Assembly: GCA_965153455.1 (NCBI GenBank)
Contig: OZ234503.1
Coordinates: forward strand, 9,739,118 to 9,803,117
Direction: 5' to 3'
DNA: 64,000 nucleotides
DNA from: Sphagnum compactum
Taxonomy: Eukaryota > Bryophyta > Sphagnopsida > Sphagnales
Shown here: positions 26,600-37,720 of the stretch, piece after piece
Numbering within the stretch: the stretch's first letter is position 1
How the letters are laid out: each line of letters begins with the position of its first letter
The notes under the pieces: generated by a model
The model's database searches: none
Told to the model about the DNA's origin: nothing
The model's input: only the letters and a program-made list of their open reading frames with translations
Translations under genes and position numbers: made by a program

Positions 26600-28590
26600 A
26601 GATAAATCACAAGACTAACTTGTGGTCAAGAAGACATTTAGAACATTGGTCATTCTAGAAGGAGAATCTACTATTTCTTTCTTGGAAAAGTCTCAAAACT
26701 TGTTAAATCAAATGACATGTGTTGGGTTGGGGATGACCAAGAGAAGATGATGCACCTCTTTGGAACATTACTTAGAAATCATACAAATCATTTAATTGTT
26801 GGTAATATGCCAACACTTACATATTTCCCATTTTAATGGCCAAGTTGCAAGAAGAAAAAATCATGAACAAAAACAAACAAGGACCTTTAATCAACATGTT
26901 ACATTTGTCTCTTAAGGACAAAGTAACAATAACAATGACACAATAAAAAAAATTTAAACAAAAATAGACAAAAATCAACTAACAATAATAAAATTGATGA
27001 CACGTTAAATAAGAAAGGTCACTGCTGTTAATATGACATAGTTCAAGACATCATATCAATGATTGCAAAAATAAAAAGGGGGATGAGAAAAAAACAAAAC
27101 TTCAAATCAAACCAATACAAGTTAAGCCAATACACATACAACTTTGTGGTAGTTGAAAATGAAAGATTGGAAGTGCTTTCAACTTGATTAGTTGTTGTTC
27201 AAGATTCCAAAACATGCATGTTAGATTCATGTCCTCATCACATGACTCCACATAGATTTCATAAATACAATTCTTTGATTGAACCACATCCAATGTATAT
27301 GGGTGATGGGAGGACTCAACAAGTTGTTAGAATTGGCACCATCATAATGTACTTGTATTCATTCAAAAAATAGATGTTTGAAATGTATTTTGTGTACCTA
27401 AAATTAATATGAATATTTTGTCAATTGGACAAGGAACTACATCAAGAATGCAAATGCTAATTAAATATGATACTTGATACTTGCTCAATTTCTACAAAGA
27501 ATACACTTGGGATTGTTTCCAAAATCAAAGTGAAGAAAAAGGATAATATCTAGATCTTGTGGGAGTAGGGATTCTAGTATAACAAATTTATGGTCATGTA
27601 CAAAAAGAACTCTCTCAATCCAAAATAGGTCACCATGCTTTGGCATCAATGTTTTGGACATTTAAGAGCCCAATATTTGCAAAATATTCAACAAGAAAAT
27701 TTGGTTTTCAGTGTAAAAATACATAAGGTCATGTTCCCTCTATGTTAATGTTGCATGTTGGAAAACAACATTGAAAGAAATTGTAAATACTTTTTAGTGT
27801 TTCTTGGGTAAAAACACAGTCAAAGGAGCCACCCAAATGAGTGGACACTCCTTAAAACTACGATTTTGTATGTTTGAAAGATCACAAGTGAAACATAATA
27901 ATTTGGATTTTCATAAATTTTTTGGAATGTATTCTATTAATTATAAAGTTTACATGCTCAAAGTTTGACACAAATCAAAAATGGTTTTGCATGTTCAAAG
28001 CATTCAAACCTTGAAAGTGGACAATCCTTGTTTTTTTTAAACATCCTTTTTTTCTATCAAATGTGCAGTATTCCTTTTGAAAATTGGAGAGGATTTTAAC
28101 ATTCATGATTAGAATGGCGAAAGGACTTGAATTGATGAATTTTTTTTTATAACCCATTTGAGCACATTTGGTTCAAAAATGCTTTTGACTTTGAAAATTG
28201 TGATTTTGAAAATGTGCTTTAAACAAAAGTTGTTCATATTACGTGATAAAAGGCACATGGATGCATAATATACATGATATAAAATCAATTTGTAGGCAAA
28301 ATGTTTTTATATCTAAAATGCAATGTTAAATGGGGTACCCAAAATACAAAATTTAAAGTTATAAACCAACACAAAAATGACACATGTCATGTGCAGTCTT
28401 TGGAAAAGGACTTTTACCTTGGTGCCACGTACTTCATTAACAATTTATCAAGATACACAGTTATGCATTCCTTGCAAAAAAAAAGGGAAGAAATGTTTAG
28501 TAAGTTAAAACACATTAGGGGGGCCACTTTAGTTTTTATTGACAATTGTATTATTTGGCAATTCAACTACCTTATTTTAAGTATAATTTA
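26600..28590 (+). mobile_element. Decayed Ty1/copia LTR-retrotransposon Gag-Pol relic
   Basis: Short translated islands lie in the right order for copia Gag-Pol. A Gag-like patch (EKSQNLLNQM) is near 26690. A CCHC-like zinc-knuckle remnant (HSSRHHINDC) is near 27035-27065. A protease-region patch with LDS followed by HMTPHRFHKYNS and YMGDGRTQQVV spans about 27215-27340. A GAG-pre-integrase patch (LWHQCFGHLRAQYLQ) is at about 27635-27685, and an integrase-core patch (NLSRYTVMHSLQKKREEMF) at about 28442-28500. Stops and frameshifts separate the patches, so the element is inactive. The protease motif reads DSC rather than the catalytic D-S/T-G. No reverse transcriptase, RNase H or LTRs were recognised. 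A MITE sits between the pre-integrase and integrase parts. Confidence 0.7.
27806..28426 (-). mobile_element. Second, inverted and truncated copy of the 6228-6879 MITE
   Basis: Read on the minus strand this segment is collinear with 6228-6879. Shared blocks include GTCAAAGGAGCCACCCAAATG next to GAGTGGACACTCC at the left end and GACTTTTACCTTGG at the right end. The left terminus (GGGTAAAA) is kept. The right terminus is missing, and homology stops at about 28426 next to copia integrase sequence. The TTA duplication is not visible. It apparently inserted into the copia relic and later lost one end. Confidence 0.65.
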
Positions 28591-31500
28591 TGAAAATCTC
28601 TTTGTAATCTTGGCTTTGTGGAAGTTGAAAGTCACACAAAAAATAGTATTTGTGACAACATTTTTTGGCCACCATAATGTGCTTTCACCCAAACTTATGA
28701 AACTTCAACAAATACACATAGGAAAAAAGGTTATGTGTTTGTGAATTGACAACATGGTCATGAGTATTTTTCTTATGAATTCAATGCATTTTGTGAATAG
28801 TGAAAGCATTTCACAAATGTTCAAAAATTTAAAAATACCCTTAGTTGAAAGTGCACATAACATATTACAATAGTTAATTTTCCAAATGCATTATGGGCGA
28901 AGCAATTGCAACAACTTGTCATATAGTCCAATTATTCTCTCACAAGTGTAGTTTTACAAATAACTTTGTATGAATTGTGGCATTGAACCAAATCGAATGT
29001 TAGACATAGATTTGTATTTTTGGTTGTAATGTTCATATCCATGTATGTAGAGATTAGAAGAAAGCTAAACTCTAAAAATCAAAAGTGCATTTTATTGGAT
29101 ATAATGATGAAATGTAATTAGGTTATAGATTCTATGATACACAAAAGAAGAAAATAGTCCTTAATTGTGATATAATGTTTTAATGAAAGTCCATTGCTTC
29201 AAATTCTAAAAATAATGCAAGAAGAAAAAATGCATAAATCAATAATCTAACCTTCACAAGCAAAGATCAGCTGGGATCAACTTCAGTTCAACAACAAATT
29301 CAAAAGCATGTAGATGCGTGGTACATGTACCCATTTGGCCTTCAACAATGTCAAGTTGTGCCACAAGCCATGTAAATGCCAATACAAATTTTGCAACCAC
29401 CTCTTCTTTTAAATCAACTTGCAACAATCATACCAACAACACCAAGTCAGAATAGAGGTATTTTAGTAGTTCAGACGATGATTTGTTTGAAAATGAGATA
29501 ATCTTACTAGATAACCTTGATAACAATAATGAGGTTATCACCTAAGGGGAATATTAAGTGTTCAAATTTTATATAGCCTACATCAATTAAGGTATTTTTG
29601 AAAGCCTCTTAATAGAGTTAATTTTAAAATGTCTTTTATATAGACTTTAAATTCCCTCAAACCCTTATTTTTCCCTAAATGTTGGATATTCATAAAGTGA
29701 GTAAATTTTCCAAAAAAAAAAGAATTTTAAAAAATAAATAATATTAACTACATAAGACTTGAAAAAATTCAATGAATTATAACAACAATGAATGTTACAA
29801 GGCACAAGCATGCTAAAGTAAGCCAATTGGTGATCCTTGCTCAAAAAGTAAAAGTAGGTGGAAAATAGACTTTGCATTTTTGAATTTTAAACATTTTTCC
29901 AATGTTATAAATTTGGGGGTGTATTTATTGTATTAAATAAACCCAATTTATATTATTATTCGAGTTGTTTTATTTTTTATTGCAAGTTTATATCTATTTT
30001 TTTTCCAAATCAAACTATTCAAATGATGTGTTGTTAATATTTGAGCTATCATGCATATTGATGCACGTTTTTTGGAACTTGAATAGTTCAATTATGACAA
30101 TGTTAAGCTTTTCAAAAATAAGTTTTTCCTTATGTAGGTTTGAAGTGTTAAAAACCTAATTTTCAATATGAATTACAAATGCATCTTTTGTTTGTAACAT
30201 GGTAAAACATGTTTTAAACATTCTTTAAGGGAGCCATAAAAATGAATTTAATAAATGAAAGGTCCTGATTATACTTTTTGTATATTTTGTGCAAAATGAA
30301 ACAACAACACCAAATCAAAAACATTGAGTGAAAATAGGTCAAAAAAAATAAACACAACATTTAAAGCTTTTAAAAACTTTTTCATGTCATACTACATATG
30401 CTCATGTAGTTTAAATGTTAATTTTCAAAGAATGTGTCCTATTTTTCAACCTCCAAAGTTGACAATTATGTGTTTTTGGATTATTAGGATCCTTTTGGGC
30501 ATACTTTAGCATGCTTATGCCCTTCAGTGAATGCATCTTCAACGAATTAAAAACTTAAGGTGAAATTGTTTTTTTACCACCACCAATCCCCTGTTTTAGG
30601 ATAATGTAACTTTTTGCCTTTTTTTCACATTTCATCCTTAGTTTTAATCACATTGGACATTTTGGTCCTTGATTTGGTTAACTTTGTGGATAATTTTATT
30701 ACATTAAAAAACCTTTTTTTCTCACCTTATTACTATTTAATTTTTTAATATGCACAATTTAAACCACCTTAAATTCAAATTTTGATACCTTATAGTCATT
30801 TATTTAATTTTAATACTCGAAGATGCAAAGAGTGATGAGGATGCAATCAAACCCTAATGGAAGTTACTTCCATTTTTTTCCAAATGAATTGTAAGAAAAT
30901 ATGATCTGCAACTTAATGATTTTTAAAAAAATTTCATTTTGATGTAAATATGGTGCGAATAACTGGATTATTAAAATATACATAAAATATAGATAAAATA
31001 TCCCAATTTTCATAAAATAATCATTTAATATTCTATTATATTCCATGACATTAAAAAAAGCCCTTTATTTCACATGTTTTATAAAAATGTACAAATAGTG
31101 TGTACAAATAGTGTCCTCTTTAAAAACCAAACATGGTAAGATCATGTGATTATTTTATTTTATTTTGACATATCACATGTATTTAACATATCCTTCAATT
31201 AAGTAATTGGGAGATGACAAAGCAAAATGTATCCATCTATTTGTTTAGTTTTTTTCAATTGTTAGTGGTGTAGAAAGATTTTTCATTTCTCATTCCTTTA
31301 CATTTGATCACTAGTTCATTTAGTAATACTAGTTCACTCATTAACCTATTAATTAAACCTACTAATAACAATTATTACTTAAAATCTTAAGTACATATTT
31401 TATGTTATATATATATTTTTAAATAAAAATTATATTAATTATATGTTGATTTTCAAAACAAAGATAATCATATTATTGAATTGATTAAATTATAATTTTT

Positions 31501-33716
31501 ACCCAACAACCAATATATGGGATAAGCTATTTCTTATTTACATATTTAGTAAATACAAATAAGTGTTTCTTTGCCATGTTGATCACCAACAAAATGAAAT
31601 GATAAAAAATAACATTACAAGTTCCAAATGAATTTTTTAAAAAAGTATGTACAATGCATCTCTAAAGAAATTGAAAAAATAAGAAATGATGGTGAAAGGT
31701 GTTTTGAAAATAAAAAGTTTGGATTACAATGAAACCTTTTCACATGTCATAAAAATGGATTGTTTTTATGAATCATGTTTGCATTGGCAATGGGTTGTTG
31801 GATTTTGAAATTCAGATCAAATTCCAATGACAATTATAATGGAGGTTGGTAAAAATGAAACGTGTATAAGGTCCAATAATATGGTTGTCAACTTGATGAT
31901 TATGAAAACATTCTTTATAGAATTCCAAGCTTAATTTCCAAAGTCCTTTCACCAACCCACCTATATGGGTATTAAAAAATAAATTAACATGTGTATTTTC
32001 ATAATTGATTTTTCATAGATTTTCAACCAAATTATGAAAAGAATTGAATTGAATTGAATTGATTTGAATTGAATTGATTTCAATCTAACCAAATTTAGTT
32101 CATTGAAATTTCAACGAAAACATTAATAGATGAAAGTGTGGTAAAGTAAACCAAAAATGTAGTGCACCCAAAATCTAAAGAATTTTAATGTAATAAAAGT
32201 AGGTAACAAATACATTTGAATTAAACTATTTGGTCAATACATTGTTCGAAACTACTTTCACATTGGAAATTTGAAATAGTATGTTTAATATAATATGCAA
32301 AATTAGCAAGATTTTTTTTTTTAGGCTTCATTAATTTTTAGGCTTTAGTATTAATTTGATTTAACATATTTAATTGTGTTTTAGCTTAGAGTTGGTTCAA
32401 ATGTGAACACAATTTGGGCTATTTGGTATTTGGGAAAAGTGGGGGTTTTTCAATCACTTTTGGTGATTTTAAATTCTAAAATATAGTGTGTTTTGCTTTA
32501 CAAGTTGTCATGCGTTTTATGCAAGTTTTTTTGGCACATAATTTGTGTGCTATGTTTTCATTTTAATTTTGGGCTTCAATTCTTGCTTGTTGCAAGTGAG
32601 TCTTATTTTGGTTTAGGTATGATGTGTTAGTTAAGGTGTTGTTAGGTTATTTTTTGTGGTGTGTGGATAGCAATAGGACACATTTCGTAGCACCGAAAGG
32701 ATATCTATTCATATTTTAATTAAAAAGATTTAAAAAAAAACCAATCTAAGTATTGAAATGCAATTAACATGTTTTCTTTGGTGGAAAGAGATGGAGTCTA
32801 TGTTGAAAAATTTCATGGAAGTGATACAAGCACAACTAAAGGTTAATGGTTGAAAAAAAAGAAAAGCCTAGGATACGATGAAGGGGTGTTTGGTTTTTTC
32901 TTCATGATTTCCAATTATGATGAATGTAGGGCTTAAGAATTCTATTCAAAATTTACTTGTTAATTCAATCTTAATCAAACAATTACATGACCAAAAGTCA
33001 CATGTCTTTTCTTAAGAGTGAAGTTTTTAATTATATTTCTTAGATACCCATTTGTGAGTTGTCTTTCATAACACAATTTTCAAACAACCTTATTTGACCT
33101 TCTCTTGTGATTTAGTGTACGATTCATAAAGTACATTGCAAGCCCAATTTGAAAATTGAATAGTGTCATGTGTGTATTACACATTTTCCCCAAGACAAGA
33201 GATGGTATAAATACTAATTTATAATAATAAAAATTTGAGGATGATACAAGTACAAAGTTCTACAACTAATAAAAACCAATCAACTCTTATAAAATTCAAC
33301 ATTTGCTACCCAACTCTTTAACTTGAACCTATGTTCAAAGTTGTTTTTCACGATTTTGATTTTGATTCTAGCAAAATGCTAGTTGCATGGTCCAATTCTT
33401 GTTCTAGTTTTATGAAAAGGATGTAGGTTTGGGTTCGAATCATAAAAACTTGAATATGAACCTTTAGATTTAACACTACAAAACCCAAAAAAATTGATAA
33501 AAACTTCAAATTTTAAAACATTATCTTTAAAAAATATAAATATCCCATGGTAAGACAAATTAGAGTTTAAGAATCCAAATTTATAATTTTTTGGGTTTAA
33601 TATGTGCACTAGAAGGCTTCACTCAAAAAGGTGAAGATACTAGTGTAGGCCCAACCCCTCTTCCCCATTCCCCAACATAAACACAAATTTCACATACCAC
33701 AAAAATCACACTACAT
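28591..33716. other. Very AT-rich desert without a recognisable gene
   Basis: No coding exon, RNA gene or element end could be supported across about 5 kb. Open stretches are all under 80 codons and low in complexity. A short GAATT tandem (about 32040-32085) is the only clear local repeat. Downstream parts of the copia relic may continue a little past 28.6 kb but are unreadable. Confidence 0.45.
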
Positions 33717-33841
33717 ATAGAGAATTTTATGTCTAACCCCATATTTTCTTCTCTTGCACTCATTTGTCAACTTGTCACTATAGAGAATTTTATGTCTAAA
33801 ACTCCATATTTTCTTCTCTTGCGCTCATTAGTCAACTTGGT
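33717..33841 (+). repeat. Tandem duplication, two units of about 62 bp
   Basis: Copies at 33717-33778 and 33779-33841 both read TATAGAGAATTTTATGTCTA, then CCATATTTTCTTCTCTTG and GTCAACTTG. They abut with no spacer and differ at only a few positions, so the duplication is relatively recent. Confidence 0.85.
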
Positions 33842-35150
33842 GACATCATATCAACATGTTTTAAAAACTTTTTGAGATTTTGATGGGTGGCTCTCTCACG
33901 ATTGGAAAAGTGAGAGCAATTTTGACAAACTTGATTTATTTTCACACATGAATGGTGAAAGTAGTAAACTCTTTAGATCATTTTGGCTATAGCGATTTGG
34001 TTATTTTCAAGCGCATGTGGCAAAGGTTTTTGCATCAAAATAACAAATAGTGGCTACAAGAAAACAAATGACATATAAATATAGCAAGAGTCATAGCAAG
34101 TTTCATTGCAAAACATTATATAAATTGAGTTAATGTTGAAGCCTATAATACATGGAATCATATTGTCCACCCAATTCTAGCTATATTGAATGCTCACATT
34201 CTTGTTAAAACTTTAAATGTTCACACATTTATATCATTTTAAAGATTAAAATTAAAATTAAAAATCCTTAGGCGCCACTTGACATATGATGTGCCATTTT
34301 ATTCCTCAATAATGAGAGAATGAACTCTATGTATGGGCATTGTGAAAGACACCTAAGATCATCTGGGCCTCCAATGTCCATAACTCATGTATATTCTATA
34401 GGCAATTCGGAGAAGTGATATTTTTAATTTTTTTTGTTGTTGGCTTCATACACATGTGTTCCTTTTTCTCCACCTTGTGTCACCATATCAATCAAGATTA
34501 CCTAATAATCTCTTGATTGGAATTTGAAAACAAGAAAAACCCCACAAACTTAGAAATCTTCAAATAAACAACTAACTTTTAGATGACAACATTAGAAAAG
34601 TGTGCAAGCACAAAGTTCAAACAACTCAAAGGCAAAAATGTTAAATGTTTTGAGGGTTAGTGGTTCTGCGCACATGTTAGCTATGGAGTGGCTTAATAAA
34701 CCCCAACCATGCCATGAAATATTTGCAACGAGGTGAATGTATTTGCATGACATTGAGTTTTCATGTGGCCATCCAACCTCTTAGTATTATCATATAGTGG
34801 CTACCACCATTGCATGAAATTCAATGGAATCTTGGCTATATTTTTCTTTGTTTTCCTTGTACTATTTTTAGCACCCTTAATTTGACCATAGCATTTTGGC
34901 TATTTTTAGTTACCAAGAGAAACTCTACATCACATAGTGAATTTTTTCACTATATACTCAATCCCATTTTTTCTTACACTTTGCTAGCATTGTGGTCTTG
35001 GTTGCGGTCTTTGTTGTCCAACCTCTTTGTTGCCCTTTTTGTCAATATGGTTGGTCTTTGTAGTACGGTAGTCTAATCTCTGGTGTCCTCGTGTTTGCAC
35101 TTTTGTCAACATAGTGTAGTGAGGTTTTGTATGACCATATTGTGGGGGGC
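33842..35150. other. AT-rich intergenic region, nothing recognised
   Basis: There are no gene features. The plus-strand open stretch 34810-35076 is hydrophobic low complexity and has no family match. Confidence 0.45.
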
Positions 35151-35158
35151 AAGGACTC

Positions 35159-35544
35159 AGAGCATCTCCAGCGGTGATCCTGCACAGTAGTAAAATTGGA
35201 TGAAAAAAATAATCGAACTTATGCGGGTTTAGCTCAGGAAATTGGTTTTGGCACCACATAATTGTGTGGATTGCTGTGGCTGGTGAATGGCTGTGCACCT
35301 GCAGAAAAGAGTGTGATAAAGAGCACGATCTAAAATTGCTGCTGCTGAGTGTTTCTGATGGGCCCATCGTAATGATTCGTCGAGGTGGTTTGCTATTAGT
35401 AGTCCCCCGCCTATTTGCTGTCCAAGTTTCACTTCTTAAGGGTGGGGTTCCAGAAGAGTACATAACTAAACTTGGATGTAAAAAATATTTTTGCAGATAT
35501 ATATCTGAAAAATATCGGATACTGAGCACTACTGGAGATGCTCT
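35159..35544. mobile_element. hAT-like non-autonomous element, 386 bp, with 7-8 bp target duplication
   Basis: The left end AGAGCATCTCCAGCGGTG and the reverse complement of the right end, AGAGCATCTCCAGTAGTG, form terminal inverted repeats. AAGGACTC (35151-35158) and AAGGACTA (35545-35552) flank the element, a target duplication of 7 matching bases plus one mismatch. That length points to hAT rather than Harbinger, although GAGCATCTCC termini also occur in Tourist-type MITEs. The interior is more GC-rich than its surroundings. No transposase motif is visible. Confidence 0.65.
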
Positions 35545-35552
35545 AAGGACTA

Positions 35553-36616
35553 CAAGCATGGTAAAACAATTGAGGCCTCATTGCTCATACCCTTCTTTAG
35601 GTCTACCTTGTGAAAGGAAAGGTCGAGTTCCACTAGTTTGGGACCTGGGACTGTCCCTAATGAATGAAAAAAAAAACACGAACTTGTTGTCCACCCTACT
35701 ACATCCCCAGAAATCTGCACATCATGGACTTGTGAGCATTATGAGTGAATTGGCACCCACAAAATGCACCATACAAGATGGACAGATGGATGGTGTGGCA
35801 ACCAACCGGAAAAACACATTGTGGTTGTGTTCCTGTCCTTTATTTAACCATGGTGGTTAGTTAAATACCAACAATTAAACCACATGCATCTACTCACCCT
35901 AGTAGCCAACAAGTAGTGCAATTACCCCTAGGTACCTAGCATTCTCACCCACTTACCTAGGTAGGGGGATGGATGGGGGGGAAAAGTAGGAGGGTTACCA
36001 AGCTTCCATTTTCATTACAAGATAATGGGCTAATAAATAGCATTTCCCTTTACATGTATTGAGAGGTGTTGGATGTTTGGGACCTGGGTGGTGGGTGGTG
36101 ATGGTGGTGGTGGGCATTGTAGCAAACCTCACACTTTGCTTCTGACCTACAATTAGGCTGGTGTGTGTGTTGTATGTCAGTCTGTTGCTGTTGTTGTTAT
36201 TATTATTAGAGCTCCCTTTTTGTTAGTATTATATATATTAGGCTACTCAAGTCAAGCTTTCTTTCATTCACAGGCTTTTTCCCTTACTTACTTGATTCCT
36301 GAACAAAGTGTTCCCCATTTCATTTCTCTCAAAACCCAGTCCTGACAAAAACCCCCCCCCTCCCTCTGTCCCACAATCCAGTATGAATCCAAAGAAAGGC
36401 AGGCTTTGCCAGTGAAATGAATGATATGGAGGAGTGAGTGTCATGTGCTGCATTTCTGGCCCCCATCCCCCCCTCCCCAAAACCATCAAAACCCATTTCC
36501 AATGCCAATTGATTGTGGTTTCAACACAATTTGGACTTGGAACCAGCCCACAACACTGGATTGAACAGGACCTTGCACCACCACCCAACAACACTCTTTT
36601 TGTCCATCAATATATA
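35553..36616. other. Intergenic region with GGTTAG/ACCTAGGTA repeat block
   Basis: No gene was recognised. The open stretch 35264-35860 runs out of the hAT-like element and is unlikely to be coding. Around 35845-35970 there is a block of GGTTAGTTA, ACCTAGGTA and GTAGGGGGATGG words like those at 22.56-22.65 kb and 63.55-63.74 kb. A (GGTGAT/GGTGGT)n run lies near 36090-36115. Confidence 0.4.
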
Positions 36617-36744
36617 TATACTAGTTTGAACCCCATGCCTAATGCACAGGTGTGTTATTTCAGGCTTCATTTCATCCTGATGTCTGGATGGAAAGCTTCA
36701 TTTCATCCTGAAGCTTCACGACCACGACGTCCTTTACTATATAG
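36617..36744 (+). repeat. Dispersed hairpin-headed repeat, compact copy
   Basis: This copy starts TATACTAGTTTGAACCCCAT, followed by the hairpin-like core GCCTAATGCACAGGTGTGTT (here the first arm is ATGC rather than GTGC). It continues with two GCTTCATTTCATCCTGA segments and ends GACGTCCTTTACTATATAG. The same head and tail occur at 59.19-60.12 kb and 61.98-62.83 kb. At about 128 bp this is the shortest copy with both ends, so it probably shows the minimal element. The class is unknown. Confidence 0.6.
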
Positions 36745-37308
36745 AATGTTGTGGCTTTGAATATTGATGCATAGTTGACAAGTTCCACACTAGGACCAAC
36801 CCGGCCTTTGGGTGACACTAAATATTCTTCGCTAGTGAGTGAGTGAGTGAGTCAGTTCTGGCTCGACCTAATTTTTTATGGAGCTCTTATGCAATCTTAC
36901 GTAGTTATTGCAGATTTCGTGTTCTTCACACTTAACATTTGTTCTGCTTAACCAATTTTTAAGCACAATTTGTTATTCCTCGTAGGGTTTGAACTTTGAA
37001 CTAGTGATTTTTTAAGCAAGGTTAGTTAGTATAGGTAGTACCCACCACTAGCTTACTTCTTGGCATTTTGGGATTGTAATTTTTTTTTATTATAAAATAT
37101 TTTATTTCTTTTTTTGCAAAACTTTTAGTCAAACCCTATGCAAAAAGCTTGCAAGGCAATACAAAGGATGCCCGGAACGTACGTGCTTGGGAAGTGCCAT
37201 TTTAGTGTTTTCTTGGTTATTCTACCTTGACAAATTTGGCTTTGCAGTTGGTACAAGTATTCTTTCACAACATTTATAAATCATTGGGTAGTCTTTTTAG
37301 TTGCAATT
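36745..37308. other. Intergenic region, nothing recognised
   Basis: No gene feature is visible. The only local features are a GAGT tandem near 36833-36852 and ordinary AT-rich sequence leading to the poly-G tracts. Confidence 0.45.
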
Positions 37309-37386
37309 GGGGGGGGGGGGAGGGGGGGGAAGTCATCAAGAGATATTTAGGTTACCCATGAAAGTCTTTGGGCCCCCCCCCCCCCC
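37309..37386. repeat. Poly-G tract facing a poly-C tract
   Basis: Twelve Gs (37309-37320), one A and eight Gs (37322-37329) are followed 43 bp later by 14 Cs (37373-37386). The two could pair as a hairpin, and the G tract could form a quadruplex. A separate 17-C run lies at 37704-37720. Such runs are rare in an AT-rich background and are prone to sequencing error. Confidence 0.8.
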
Positions 37387-37720
37387 ACAACCCAAAAAGA
37401 ATATCATCAACTTTAGGTTGAAAATGGTCTCGAGGCAATCACGCTCCCCAAGGTCGCCAAAATCACAACCAACTTCAACATAGCCAAAAAGGGTCATAAT
37501 TAAATCAATTCCAAAATTTCCGCTCTAACTAGCATCAAAAGCTAATTTATTCTTAACCCACTAAAATTTACCAAGCATCAAACCATCCATGTACATAAAA
37601 TTCACAAAATAACCCTAAACACTAAACCCTAAAATAATAACATTATGTAATGCAAAATAATCCAAAATTATGCATTAAATTTATGTTGAATTAACCCTAA
37701 TCTCCCCCCCCCCCCCCCCC

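Noticed and set aside
33425-33440. GGTTCGAATC resembling a tRNA B-box
   Set aside because: No A-box, acceptor stem or anticodon arm could be folded around it.
35264-35860. 198-codon plus-strand open frame
   Set aside because: It starts inside the hAT-like element and runs through its terminal repeat into unrelated DNA; no domain was recognised and the overlapping minus-strand frame is equally long.
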